Source: Phoronis australis
Taxonomy: Eukaryota > Phoronida > Phoronidae
Length of the DNA stretch: 64,000 nucleotides
Reading direction: 5' to 3'
Assembly (NCBI GenBank): GCA_002633005.1
Contig: NMRA01000398.1
Span: 257,202-321,201, forward strand
Part shown: positions 9,991 to 22,078 of the stretch, one piece after another
How positions within the stretch are numbered: position 1 is the first letter of the stretch
How the letters are laid out: each line of letters starts with the position of its first letter
The notes under the pieces: model-generated
Databases searched by the model: none
What the model saw: only the letters and a program-made list of their open reading frames with translations
Told to the model about the DNA's origin: nothing
Made by a program: the position numbers and the translations under genes

Positions 9991-12900
9991 CAGTGACAGG
10001 AAGTGCATGTAATCTCGAACCCTAAAGTGCTATTGGTAAAGTTAAACGAAGAATGGAGTGTTTTAGAAAATTGGGGTCTCAAAAGTGAAATTTAACATTT
10101 TGTGATATTCCATTGTTGATATTAGATCATATACCTTAGGTGATATCTCTAAACTAAAAGAGTAGCCTCAACTCTCTTGTCAGTCAGAGTAAGGCCACAT
10201 CACAAAAATACCCAAATTCGCGGGCCACGTTTAAAACTAAATATATACGAGACAAGTTTTTTTAAAAGCAATTATCAACGTTCAGTCTTAGAAGTGTCTA
10301 CAAAGAGAATTTCAACTTCAAATATATTCCGATATAACAGGCAGTTTAAGCAACATCTTGCTACTTGTGACTGGCCTGAAAAGTGGTCTTGGAGTTTTCT
10401 CCCCTGCTGGAAATTTAATTGTACCTATGAGTTGCAAATTTCATTTTCTTACTAACCTTACATGAGTCTTTATGACCATCAATGTCAAACTTTGTCACCA
10501 GTTTTCCAAGTCTGTTTTTTGCCGTTCAAAAAATGCCGTTTTACTGACATGAAAAAATGCAAAATATGACTTTATAGCCAAATAGGTCATATCTCGGTAA
10601 CCAAAGGTCATTGAGTGCAAATATTGCAGCAGTGTACTTTGGGCCAGCGTCCCAACACATGCACAAAGTATTAGTTCTGTATGAATTTTTGAGTGTATAG
10701 TGATTTTTCATTTTCATATGGTTTTTATATGGAATCATTCTTAATATTGACCAATTATTAACGAAGCAATAACCAGTCCACGCACATTCTAAATTTTACT
10801 CGTCCAACGCAAATAAAAATTAAACATCAAACAGGAAATGAAAAGAAATTTCCAACGCCCTAGGAATATCATGTCGAGGACTTCACTCGCAACATTTCCA
10901 TCAAACGCATATAACTGATTACTCAAGTCATCATAAAATTACTCACCGCAATCATCAATCCATGTTTTGACACTGCTTTAAAATTGCCAAAGTTGTGTCT
11001 ACATACAAACACATTACTTGGATGAACACAATATTAACAACTACAGACCCATCTCTTCACATGCACTTTCTTACATCTAAAATTATTGTAAAAATTGCTT
11101 AATATGATATCCTTTATGACTACATTACTACTGCTATACAGGTACATCCAACTAATATTATTGGGTAATAAATGCATTACACCTCCTTTCTCTTCCCACC
11201 CGCCCCCTCTTTCCACCAGCCCCTCTCTCTTCACTCGCCCCCTCTCTCCCTGTTTCTTAGCATGTATCAATCTATGCCAATTACGATACTCTGATGACAC
11301 ACGGGTCGTTTCATTAAAGTCACCCTGGACTTAAGACTTTACATGTACGTGCACATCACAATCCAGGAATAACTGATAGAAACTATCTAAATAGCAAGTT
11401 TCTTACAGGCTACTCTCGGTCAGGCTGTTGAGACAATTGTCACAATCGACTTGTATTTTCATTCAACAAAAACATGTTCCGAGTGCAATAATATGTGAGT
11501 TGCAAAATTTGAGGGTCCAGAGGCCGCCCGTGATGGAACAATTGCCACCCTTTTCCTATTAAGGTTGTGAAGACCAGAAGAAAAAGATTCAAACTTGGCT
11601 AACTTCGGAACACCATACGGTCTATTGGACTCATGAAAAATCTTCAGATATTAATAATGCTTGATGCATTGTTTTACAAAAAGTTGTGAGGAATTATTTT
11701 ATAATGTTCGACTTTTGAATGAGGTTGCTATCAGAAAGGATTTTTGTGCAAAAACATGATACTCTGGAAAGCTGCAACATGATTTTTGAGATGTCAATGA
11801 AACTTAAACTAGAAAATATTATCATGAAATTGATATTGTATTTTTTCTCCAAGTTACTTTCTTTTTTCACTTAATATAAATAAATGGACATTGTGACGTG
11901 ACCCAATTAGAAATAGATTGACAAAAAGTCAAATAGCAAATTCTGAAGGCTTTCTTATTTCAAAAATATATTTTTTGAGTTGAAATCTATAGTTTTGGAG
12001 ATATTTGGTAAGTTTGTAGACATATCGAAGTGATCCTAAATAGTAACAGCTTCTGGCATATTGGGGAACCTCTTGAGGGGGGTGGTTGGTGCACCTTTTG
12101 ATATTGAAGAGGGGCCTTATGAGGGCTTCCATGGCCATTCTTATCCTGTTTTATATGCGTTTTTTATCTGGAGATCTACGCTTGGAAGGGGTGGGGGTCC
12201 CACATGATGAGAGTAATGGTTTGTCCCTTCCAGATTCCAAAAAAACTCTCGGTCTTATTTCGCGATAATTCAAGATCTAGTGAGCTTGGAAAAGTTTCTA
12301 AATCCCATTGTGCTCCGGTTCTGGGGTTTAATTTTTTATCACTTTCGAAATTATTGTTGGCATTTTCCATTCCACCGCTGTACCAACTCAAAATAAATGT
12401 GTATTGTTACATGTCACACATACCCGGCTGCGTGATTGATATTAGTTTGAACTTGTTAACCCCAGCCTCAAAAGCTAAACGTTCTAATCTATACGCAAAA
12501 TCTCGACTTTGATTCGAAATTGTAGCTCAAACCTAGGGGTCATCAACTTTGAACGAGGACTGATGTTTACTTGTACCTCTGCAGTCGACGGATAGAGGCC
12601 TGCCGCTGAGCTGAATCAAGCTTGTTTTCCGGTAGTAAAACCGATAATATTCCAGTCATAAACGATCTAATTCACAAGTCCACATGTCCAAAATGCGATC
12701 ATTGTAAGCTCTGTCAACCATTTGGTCGTTCGGCATGGAGGGAGGGGGGTAGGGCAGACGCTCTCCCCCGAGTATACAGACCACAAGTAAACAACACCCC
12801 TTTGACTGTTGTCACCAGTTGTCGTGCGCTCGTGCAAACTTATTGCTGCTCTTAGGCATCCGCGTCAGGAACGTCAAAAAGGCTCAACTACAAATACGCA

Positions 12901-13032
12901 CCATATTTACAATTCCATTAAGTAATCGCCATGCATTTTACAAGTGGTACATGTTTAAACATATGTAACGATCGTAAAATCACGCAACACACCCACATAA
13001 AACTGAATCTATCAAATAAAAACTACCAAACG
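9991..13032. other. Intergenic, no gene recognised
   Basis: About 3 kb upstream of channel copy 2 with only short, motif-free open frames. The last part (12900 onward) is shared 5' flank: the string CAATTCCATTAAG near 12910 recurs at 32930 upstream of copy 3, so the promoter region of copy 2 probably lies here. Confidence 0.5.
11181..11260. repeat. CT-rich polypyrimidine tract
   Basis: About 80 bases of almost pure C and T on the + strand (CCTCTTTCCACC, CCCCCTCTCTCC and similar), containing a repeated TCGCCCCCTCTC-like unit. Confidence 0.8.
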
Positions 13033-13124
13033 ATGAAGACTCACGAACAAAGTTTCATCAGGAGGACCAGACAAGAAACACGAGAATAGCAGCATTAGTT
13101 GTACCGAGAAATGGACTTTTCAAC

Positions 13125-13250
13125 ATGAATGACGAAAAGAAAATGAAGAATAAGGTAGACTATTTGTCGGAGTTCTGTGGAACAACTTCCTGCCACGGGG
13201 CGTCTCTAATCTTTGAAGACAAGTATAGCAAAGTGTTAAGGGTTGGAATG
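13125..13250 (+). CDS. DEG/ENaC channel copy 2, exon 1 (N-terminus)
   Basis: 42 codons starting at ATG 13125, the first Met in an otherwise open frame, ending ...RVGM at a phase-0 donor ATG|GTAAGT (13251). The peptide has FCGTTSCHGAS, the conserved cytosolic His-Gly motif that controls gating in DEG/ENaC channels, about 17 residues before TM1. The matching exon of copy 3 is at 33048-33263. The N-terminal tail is shorter than in copy 3 because the paralogous upstream sequence is out of frame here. Intron 1 is 3.28 kb and contains a LINE fragment. Confidence 0.9.
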
Positions 13251-13511
13251 GTAAGTTATTGTAACATGTTTCTGCATAATAAACCTGCATTTAATGTTGG
13301 GTGGTTATCATTGTCAATTAAGTAATGACTAGATGCGAAAAATTGTATGTCACAAATTCTGGAACTTACAGTAACATGACGCTGCCGACGTTGCGGAGCT
13401 GCGTACATGTGGCTCGCTCTACTGGTCTAAGCTCCGCAATGAAAAGGACACTACTTACAGACGGTGAAAGGGAGGGCAGTGGACAACGGGGTTCTTGGTT
13501 TTAATTGAAAA

Positions 13512-13563
13512 CCAGTGGCCGGTTGTATGAAACATTTACAAATAGGGACTCAACTAAGGTCCC
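13512..13563 (+). repeat. Left inverted repeat of a ~2.5 kb unit
   Basis: Starts CCAGTGGCCGGTTG and ends AGGGACTCAACTAAGGTCCC. Its reverse complement, with a few differences, is at 15974-16026. It begins only some ten bases before the LINE fragment. Confidence 0.8.
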
Positions 13564-13569
13564 TACGGC

Positions 13570-15693
13570 TTTTTGCGTATTGGTGTCTTAATGGATGTAA
13601 AATATTCGGGGAATCCAATTGAGGTTTACTGCAGGTGCCATCACTACAGACTGGATCAAGCTGGAAAGAGGCATAATAACTGGATGTACCATCTCTCCTA
13701 CTCTGTTCATCATGGGGATGAATTTTCTGATAAAGGCCGGAAAAGGGATTGTAGGGGTCCCAGGCTAGAATCCGATATCGTGGTAACTGTAATTTGAGCA
13801 ATTATGGACGACTGGCAATAACTAGGGTGACGCATGTGCAAGCTCGGTGGGTTTTGTCAGCACTACAGGACGTTGCAACGTGGGCTCGTATGAAGTTTAA
13901 GCCCAGGTATTCGAGACTTCTGATTATGAGAGGTGGAAAAGTGGTCAACAGATTCACCTTGACCATTCGAGGCCAAGAAATTCCATCGATTGTTAACAAC
14001 CCCATCAAGTGCCTAGGTAAATGGTACGGTGATCTCCTGTGCGACAAGAACAACATCAGGCAGATGGAGACCGAGGTGACAGAGTTGTTGAAGAGAATAG
14101 AGGAAAGTGGTCTTCCTGGCAAGTAAAAAGCGGGGATTTACGAGCACGGTCTGTAACCTTGAGCAACGTGGGGTCATATGCTGTATGACATCCCGATATC
14201 GGCAGTGGAGTGCCTGGAGAGATCAGTAAGCGAGTTGCTGAGGAAGTGGTTGGGAGTCCCAAAAAGCTTTGCACAGGTTGGTCTTGATAGCAGGACAACA
14301 GAGCTTCAGCTGCCACTAGCACCAATTACGGAGGAGTTTAAGGTAGGAAAGCGCATTCTGGTACTCACATTACGCGACTCCGGAGATCCGAAGGTGAGGA
14401 AGGTACTGTAGGTGTCATGACGAGATAAGGTAGACGGCGGTCAGCAGACATATCTGTGAGCCAGGCGGAGAGTTTGTTACAGATCAGAGATATAATCGGG
14501 AGCACCTGCGTAGGACACCAGGGGTTGAGGACATCTCAGTTCCAACAGTTGCAGAAGGCGAGTGAAAGGCAGCCGAGGGAGATGGTCCAAGCTGAGGTGA
14601 GAGCAGCAGAGGAGGAAGCCCGGAAAGCCAAGGCAGTCCAACTGAGCCAGCAGGGAGCATGGACCAGGTGGATTCTTCCAGAGATGAAGATATTGTGGGC
14701 AGAAATGTGAAGAATGGAGCCCATGCGTGTCCAGTTTTTAATTCGCTCGGTTTACGACGTGTTACCATCGCCTTCGAACCTTCTTTGCTGGGGCCTAGTT
14801 GATGACACAGCCTGCCATTTGTGTGGAGGAAGAGGTACATTGGCCCATATATTATCAGGGTGCAAGATGGCACTGCAGCAGAGCCGATACAGATGGCGTC
14901 ACGACCAAGTACTGTAGAACCATGCAGACATTATACATGGTGAGCGTAAGACAAGAGCAACGCAGCCTAGGTCAAGCAGCCAACACATTCAATGTGTCAG
15001 GGCAGGTGAGATACGGAAGAAATCGCGTCAGCAGCCTTGCATACTGTATGGAGTAAGCTGGGAATTGAGAGTAATCTTGGAAGACAGCTTGTGTTTCCGA
15101 GTATTGTTGAAACATCACTGCGCCTGACATCATTCTGTGGTCGGATATTCATCAGTGGATAGTGATTATAGAGCTTACGGTGCCTTGGGAGGAAGGTTGC
15201 GAAGAGGCCCATGAGAACAAGTTATCTAAGTATAGCGAACTGACCCGGACATGCAGAGCTCGGGGCTGGCGGACGTGGTTGTGTCTTGCAGAAGCGGGAT
15301 GTAGATGATTCCCTGCAAGATCTGTATGGTGGTTGCTGGAGAGGCTCGGTGTTTCCAGGGGGAAGGAAGAAAGCTGCAGTGAGAAGACTGGGAGGGGCAT
15401 CTGAGAGGACATATTTTTGGCTGTGGTATCGTCGGAATGAAAGAAGTTGGAGGCCTCAGTGATGCACAGTGGGTTGGCCGCCACTGTGGACCCACCAGTG
15501 GAGACCGTTATGGTTTAGGGCCGAAACGAGCCAAGGAAGTTGGATGCCATCTGACGACATCAAGCTACGCCTTCAACTAGTTGGTGTTCGGCGAGAGGAG
15601 GAGGATCCTGGCTCAGCTGTTACGAAGAAGGGGCGACAGGACGTCAGACTGCATAGAAGCCTGACAACTATTGAGGCAGATAACATCACTTAA
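13570..15693 (+). mobile_element. LINE with restriction-like endonuclease (R4/NeSL-like), degenerate fragment
   Basis: This reads as the 3' half of a reverse transcriptase polyprotein. Blocks in order are GIITGCTISPTLF (near 13675), A-I-M-D-D (near 13800) and THVQARWVL with TWARMKFKPRYSR. Then come NPIKCLGKWYGDL, LLRKWLGVPKSF, QFLIRSVYDVLPSPSNL and a CCHC knuckle, C-x2-C-x7-H-x4-C (near 14813-14870). Last is a restriction-like endonuclease signature D-I-I-L-W then I-E-L-T-V-P-W-E (near 15130-15190). The 5' part of the protein is missing. Frame breaks occur after the M-D-D box, near 14126, near 14410 and inside the endonuclease. I recognise the family as common in marine invertebrates; clade assignment is tentative. 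It lies in intron 1 of copy 2 in the sense direction. Confidence 0.85.
13794..14126 (+). pseudogene. LINE reverse transcriptase thumb-region fragment
   Basis: The best-preserved piece of the intronic LINE, 110 codons: ARWVLSALQDVATWARMKF, then a K-P-R-Y-S-R block, RGQEIPSIVNNPIKCLGKW and ETEVTELLKRIEESGLPGK. It follows the M-D-D catalytic box after a one-base slip and stops where relatives continue with the H-G-L-L-P block. Confidence 0.8.
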
Positions 15694-15973
15694 GTACATA
15701 TATCTATCATTTCATCTTCATTATGAGCTCCTCTTTGATAACTGACACGTTCTAACAATATAACTACACATTGAGCCCAGTGTTCATTGAAAATTAATGG
15801 GCATTCAGTCCAGGGATGTTGCATGAAAAAATTCCAAAATATTTTCGATAATTGACAAATCAAAATCACTCTCGATTTGTATCAAAGTCAAAAGTTTACT
15901 TAGAAATTAAACTAAAACAATACAAGAAAGTGCAATCGATGTTTTCACATGTCCACAATTACGCAGTAGATTT

Positions 15974-16026
15974 GGGGACCTTAGTTGAGTCCCTATTCGG
16001 GACTGTTTCATGCAACCGGCGACTGG
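15974..16026 (-). repeat. Right inverted repeat of a ~2.5 kb unit
   Basis: Reverse complement of 13512-13563. On the minus strand it reads CCAGTCGCCGGTTGCATGAA and ends GGGACTCAACTAAGGTCCCC. No clear target duplication is visible outside either copy. Confidence 0.8.
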
Positions 16027-16530
16027 AACCCTCTTTTAATACGTCTGGAAGCAAAGCAGTGGTCTGAAGGTGCCTATAACTGTCGATAGAGGGCGAGATG
16101 GTATTTGTAGCGCCAAACACTTATCAATCCAATAAGAGATAGTCATGCTGCACTGCAATGTCAAAAATCTTAATTGCAGTAAATTTCGTAAGTTGTACTT
16201 TACCTTTTTTAGCACAACTTAATCTGTAATTTAATATTGTTTAGAACTAACCAGTATTGTTACGAAGATTATATCGCTTAATCGCCAACAAATCACCAAG
16301 AAACACACGCAACGGCATTTTTTGTCTCCACAGTTGTTGCAGTGCCGGTTTCTTCCACTAAAATGGTCGCCTGTAACATTACATGTATACTCCACAAATT
16401 TGTAGATGTACATTGAGATCACGCCAATGGGGGCGATTTGTCTTCACGGTATTCCTGTTCGAAGTTTACGGCTTTGGCTTGACTAACTGTCACTAGAAAG
16501 ACTTAAATTTGACGTGATTTGCCCTTCTAG

Positions 16531-17866
16531 GTAGTGCTGCTTCTCTGCAGTCTCACAACAGCAACAGTCAATGTGGTGTTGTCTATCAAAAGCTACTACA
16601 GTTATCCATACCACCAAACGGGGGCGAAGATATACACAGCTGACAAGCCGTTCCCCAGCGTTTCAGTGTGCAATATGGCTCCCGCCACATTGGAACAGTT
16701 GGATATTGTTGCCGCAAAATGTTCATCTGTCATCACTAAGTGTCTATCGCATGACTATGGAAAGTACTCCGAAAAAAATAAGAAATATGGAGGTTTTCCG
16801 ATTTTTTACGATAACGTTGACGGAATTGGTGACTACATGTGGAAAATGGATGATGTTATAATTGATTGCAACTATGACAGTAAAAAGTGCAATGTGAGCA
16901 AAATATCTGAGTTTTTGAATCCTTATTACGGACGATGTTTTACGTTCAACATGGACGACAATGGTATGAAGAAAACTGGAGACGAAAACGGACTCTCGCT
17001 TATCCTTTATTCTTACACTTATAATTTAAGTTTCGAACAACAGATTGACGAGTCAGTGACGTATCCCCCTTTGATAGATGCTAACTCTCACGGGCTCAGA
17101 GTAATTGTGCATAATGAAGGAGAGTTTGTAAATCCGTCCGTGAATTCCCTAAAAATAGCCCCTGGATTTTCCACGTCCATTTCGGTTCACCCTGTCAAAA
17201 CAAGGCGACTTGGCCCCCCGTTTGAATCTAATTGTACAGAGAAAAAACATTCTAATTCTAAAGGAAATTGTCTCCGTGTTTGTGAACAGTCGCAAGTGGT
17301 CGATAGATGTCATTGCAAAGATTCCGATCTGCCGATCCACCAGTACCCTTTAGTGCCGTTCTGCGGCAATGTTACGGCTATCGAAAATTGTACTTACGAA
17401 AAGTGGTCGAGCCAAGTAGATTGTATGTTGAGTGCAAAGACCGAATTCAAATTGAAGCACCACCAACACTGCGACTGCCAGGAAGCTTGTGAAGAATACA
17501 GCTTTAGGTTAACCCAATCTGCGTCAATTTGGCCCAACGACTACTCACCGGCGGCATTTTATAGGAAGTATGTTGAAAATAAGACTTCATCCGTTGCCTA
17601 TGAGGAGCTGTCCAAATACACTNCAAGTGAGTGTTTTCTTCAATAACGACGAACTGGAAGTGATTGCCGAGACGCCTAAGTATCGCAATTGGACGTGGAG
17701 CTTGCTGTCGGAAATCGGAGGCCATTTGGGGTTTTGGTGTGGCGTTTCTATTCTAACATTTACTGATGCCATATTTTTCGGATTGAACGCCATGCTCAGT
17801 AGGCAAAAATCAAGCAGAGTCAATCATGATGCCAATCTAACACACATTCAGAATGCTGAAAATTGA
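16531..17866 (+). CDS. DEG/ENaC channel copy 2, exon 2 (assembly gap inside)
   Basis: Starts VVLLLCSLTTATVNVVLSI (TM1) straight after the acceptor at 16530. It has SYYSYP, FPSVSVCN and HNEGEFVNPSVNSLKIAPGF. The cysteine-rich core has CLRVCEQS, RCHCKDSDLP and CDCQEACEEYSFRL, then W-S-L-L-S-E-I-G-G, filter G-V-S and TM2, and stop TGA at 17864. An N at 17623 interrupts it. Copies 1 and 3 carry 45 more bases there (15 codons, including K-L-I-N-R-H-F-A). Replacing 45 bases by one N explains exactly why the frame changes by one. I infer an intact gene of about 500 residues making a subunit of a trimeric plasma-membrane Na+ channel. The ligand cannot be told from sequence. Confidence 0.88.
17623..17623. 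other. Single N: collapsed assembly gap
   Basis: One undetermined base inside the coding exon where about 45 bases are expected from the paralogues. The frame differs by one on the two sides of it. Confidence 0.85.
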
Positions 17867-19250
17867 AGCAGTCAATCATCTCCATGTAATATGATTTCGT
17901 ACAATGTAGAACAAATCTACGTCATAATATTTTGCAAATTGTGAGGAGGTTAGCATAACATTCCGATGTAGTAAGGTAATGCTCGTTGGATATAACGAGT
18001 TCAAATTTTGAGAAGCAGTTTTCTCCACTGAGTAAAGGGCATAAAACTGGTTCGCAACATACATGTACGGCCACGTTACATTCGACTATTGCCCATTGCT
18101 ATTTTGTACCTGTATGCATTTATATGCAAAAACGAGGCTACTATAGTTGGACAGTGAGGGCGCAGAAGTTAGATCAATATGAACATGCATGTATAAGTCG
18201 ATACCCCTCCCTGGTACTCGTTACGCGCACTGTAAAAGGGGGTCAATTTCAAATTTACCGCTGTAGAACTGGTCTTATTGACCATGTTTTACTTGCTGGA
18301 TATCCTAACACTGATTTATAAAATATCAATAACCGTCAATTTTAAAATTTCGTCGATGCGCTATTCAGCCTGCACCTAAAACCAAGTAATCACTAACCCT
18401 ACGAAGCCCAACGACTTGACGGCATCTCTAACAGGTCATATTTATTGTGCAGCTACGGGAAAACCCCAAATTTTCTAGCGATAGTCGATTTATTCCAGCA
18501 TATCTGACCACTTTCCTAGGTTTATCTCCACAAATGTCATTTACTAACCACAATTCCCAAAAACAAGTCAGAACACAAGTGTACATGTATAGCAAGGAGC
18601 GCGAATTTTTAATGAACTCAAGGCATTGATTTAGACTCATATTTTAAGTCAATGACCGCCCTCAAACCGACACGAAATATTCAACGATATCAAATGTCAT
18701 CATTAAGTTACATCAAAACATTTCCCCTACACAGGCACCCGAGTCAACAAATAAAACATAAAATTAACTCATGGATAGCCTAAGGTCTTCTGATTTCAAT
18801 AAAAATCAATATATATTATTTGAAAAAATAGAACTTACATCTACAACTTGTCCTCTACCAGACGAATGGAAAATGAAATTTAGTACCTACAGTGAAACTT
18901 TGAAGTTACTTATTCATACTCCTAATAAACATAAATTTCGCAATTGTCCACAAGATTCCAGAGAGACGCGGAGTGCGATCAAGTATATTTTCAAGCAACA
19001 GTTCCATCTATATTCATCTTAAAAATACTGACCCACGACCTGTAACAATAAAGGTGTTTTTGAGATTTTTCCCATAAGACATACCTACACGCGAGTCTGC
19101 TCTGGCGCAAATCTGGTGATTAAAAAAAGAAAGTGGCGTGAGAACGTGATCTGAAATAGTGCATTATGAGCGCGCTATCGTTGTTACGGAAATACTTCCA
19201 CGAGCGACTTCCAGAGAGAGTTAACTTGAATGTACATACATTCCTTTTTT
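17867..19250 (+). other. 3' flank of channel copy 2, no gene seen
   Basis: Contains the GTTAGCATAACATTCC motif at about 17949-17964, shared in part with the flanks of copies 1, 3 and 4, then AT-rich sequence without a credible frame. Confidence 0.5.
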
Positions 19251-20110
19251 ATTATTGGTGACAAATAAAACAACAAGAATAATATATATTTCAAGTTGTA
19301 TTGGAAATTTCAGGGACACAACTCTACAAATAAATATTTCACAGAAAGAACCAGTTGGGCTCCTTAACTACGAGAGATAACACACACATTTCCGATACCC
19401 AAAGTGTAATTGGACATCGGATACTAAGTGGCACAGCTTAGCATAGTACCAATTTGGTACATACATGTAATACCAAATGGGTATTGACCGATTGCTACTA
19501 ACTGGGTCGAGCAAAACGGCAAATTCAATAACAAGTACAAAGTGGGTACAAACTGCCAAATGGGCAAATATCATATAAAGTACCAAGTGGGTACACGAAA
19601 CAGCCAGCCGGGCTTTCATAACCTGCAAAGCAGGTTTCGGACAAGCGGAGTGAGCAGACCAGCCGGAGTGATAAAGAAAGATATCGTAAGGAACGTGGTG
19701 TTGTGGCTCAGTATGTGCCGAGAGCTGTGACCAGGGTCGCTAGCCAATGACGTCGGTTTTTACAAGACTGTAACACGCTCCGGGCTTAAAGAAGGTACCA
19801 GCAGTGACTGTAAAAACACCAATAACCAACAGTAGGGAGGGAGCTTGGGAAAGGTATCAACCGATTTACTTGAGATATTGTAGTACCCAGGGAAGGGAGG
19901 ATGGGAGAGGTATAAAATTGTCTAATTAGGAAAACCTACAAGTGAATGTACTGTTGCTTGAGGCTGGGCAAACAGGATGCTGGAGAGAAAGAACAGACAG
20001 CGCTACCATCGGACTTGGTAGTAACTAACTAGGAGTTGGATATGAAGCATTAAGGGCTGTATAATGGTATTTGCCCAAATACTAGCATTTATGTCAGAGC
20101 GTCATAAAAT
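19251..20110 (+). mobile_element. Hairpin-array repeat family, copy A (internally deleted)
   Basis: It starts ATTATTGGTGACAAATAAAA and ends near CAGAGCGTCATAAA. Both ends match the copies at 24884-29634 (opposite strand) and 44386-45042. The interior is short, about 0.86 kb, and differs from the others after 19690. Near-terminal sequences are weak inverted repeats (ATTATT-GGG-CAAATAA type). No transposase is encoded, so I infer a non-autonomous DNA element of unknown superfamily. Confidence 0.7.
19446..19636. repeat. Array of short hairpins, copy A
   Basis: Perfect palindromic arms at 19446-19460 (GTACC/GGTAC), 19469-19485 (AATACC/GGTATT), 19554-19566 (TGCC/GGCA), 19580-19594 (GTACC/GGTAC) and 19602-19614 (AGCC/GGCT) have five-base loops. 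19620-19636 (AACCTGC/GCAGGTT) has loop AAA. Arms differ from hairpin to hairpin but stay complementary. Confidence 0.9.
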
Positions 20111-21671
20111 TTGGGCCGTGGGTTCGAGGGCTTGTGGGTCGAGTGGGTAATGGGTCGAGGGGGTCATAGGGGTTTATAACTATCCTTTTAATAGCTCACT
20201 TGCCAGTTTCTTGTTAGTTAATGTGACCTCACCAGAAGTGGGGCACAACCAGCCATATTGCTCTTGTTTTGCCCCGAGTCTTTGCTACACACGCTAAATC
20301 TTACTGGAGTTCTTATGGTGATTTTTACGCTGAAAACGTTAACACAACTTAAGAGGTGGTAGATGGATGTTGGAATAACTGTGAATGGACGAAGAAAATG
20401 TGACTTTGTTATGTTGTGCGAAGAGGGCGATGAAATTTGAACTCAACCCGGTCTAGGCCTGAATGCCTCAAGCATGCAGGGGCGATAGTGTATCCCCATA
20501 AAAAGTTACTCACTTCAAAATACAGCTAATAAAATCAAATGAGCATGCAGATTTACACATGGAGTTATAATTAACGCATACCCTGAATCTGGACACACTT
20601 TAGTCTACAAATAACTTGAACATATCCATGAGAACCTCGCGGTTCGCTCGCGTTTCTCTCACTTATTGTCATTCTGAGGAAATTACGTGAAATCACGCCT
20701 GTTGACGAACAAAAAGTCCCAGGGAAACAAATCTTACAAATTTCACTTGATATTTTTTCACATGCTATTTTGCAAGTGTCACACGCCAGGTCACGCGCCA
20801 TGTCTCGTGCTTAACTCAGTCTCGCGCTAGCCTTTGCCTCATACTCACCGGATTCAGTTGAAATCCTTTTTGATTATCGCGCGCGCGGTCAAAGTTGTAA
20901 CAGTAACCACAAGGTGGAGTTGGAATTCTTCGCCAAAGTCACATTAATTCCCGTAGCTAGGCTTCATCGAAGATATGCTTGGAATCAGAAAGAATCATTG
21001 AAGAAGTAAGCGAAGTTTAGGTGATAATATTACGTGTAGAATGTACAATGTATTTTAATGAGGTGAAAACTTAATCACTGATCAGATTTCGCCTATCGCC
21101 CGTTCAAAATGCACTGGACGAAATTAGCACGGAACGCAATAGAACGTATTTTAGTGTGAATCTGAATTTCATTTGTCATAACAGCATTACTTGTTTGGCA
21201 TTTTTGAACTAAACGGCTAAAAACTCGAAGAAAATAACAGAATACACTCTGCAAATGGCAAATGGCCAAACGACTAGCTTTTTCCCCACTTCCCGTGACG
21301 TCACAGTCAATTCTCACATAATCTCGCGTTATTGTTATAAATTTGCAAAAGGCCTATTCACTTTTCATGATGGCGTTAACATCCGACTGATTTTTGTCAT
21401 ACACATGTCAATGTAAGTACACCCATGTGTAAAGCAGCACTCAGGTGTATAAATTCAGCACCTCTAGAGGTGATTCAAATATATTTTTCAGATATTTATT
21501 AGCATTAATGAACAAGAACAAAAACTAAGTCATAGATCCATTCACGCATGCACAACTGCAGGGAGACCATTGTAGTACCTCATATAAAGTATACAACTGC
21601 TCCACGGAGTTAACGTGAACAATAAATTTTTCTCATTTTCTAGAGAAGCTGTCTTACACAAACTTTTTACA
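20111..21671. other. Intergenic, no gene recognised
   Basis: No family-like frame. A G-rich stretch at 20110-20170 has repeated GGGTCGAG. The remainder is ordinary AT-rich sequence. Confidence 0.45.
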
Positions 21672-21880
21672 TCAAATTAGTTTTTCTTTACTATAGTACT
21701 CATAACTATATGTAACACACTTGTGAATATTCAGTATATTTTTGTGATATCTTTCTTTGCAAATGTTCTGTTTGACTGGTATTAGCAAAATGTTAAATAA
21801 AAAATCATGTGTCTCATCAGGTCCAAGAATAACGCCTTTGTAAGGGAGACAGTTGGGAAGGTGAGTGAGATACTTGACGT

Positions 21881-22078
21881 TTAAAGTAGTTTTCGGAATT
21901 CTTTCCAAAAATCTTGTACAGGGCGACATTTCCAAAAACGTGAAAACGTCTCTGGAGCTTTGTTACACAAGGAACATAAATCAGAATCCCGAACTTGGGT
22001 TTTGACTAAGAAGTATTTGTTGCAATAATCTTGTTCTAAATTGGAACCATCTGTTGTTGGGATCCTTTGTAATGTCAT
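21881..22078 (-). pseudogene. LINE C-terminal zinc-knuckle region
   Basis: Contains DSDLCSLCNKAPETFSRFWKC, matching the 'C-x2-C-x7-(E/H)-x-x-F-W-x-C' block near the end of Tx1/L1 ORF2. The usual His appears replaced in this copy. Confidence 0.7.

Larger units (their letters stand above)
13251..16530 (+). other. Intron 1 of channel copy 2
   Basis: GTAAGT donor at 13251; acceptor CCCTTCTAG ends at 16530, preceded by AAATTTGACGTGATTT as branch-point candidate. Phase 0 on both sides. Most of it is a sense-oriented LINE fragment flanked by inverted repeats; the final 450 bases show nothing else. Confidence 0.85.

Noticed and set aside
13802-15495. Minus-strand frames of 60-130 codons opposite the intronic LINE
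   Set aside because: They are complements of clearly coding LINE sequence on the + strand.
16571-16861. Second + strand frame inside exon 2 of copy 2 (also 3232-3513, 38971-39192)
   Set aside because: Shadow frames of the channel exon; the channel frame carries all family motifs.
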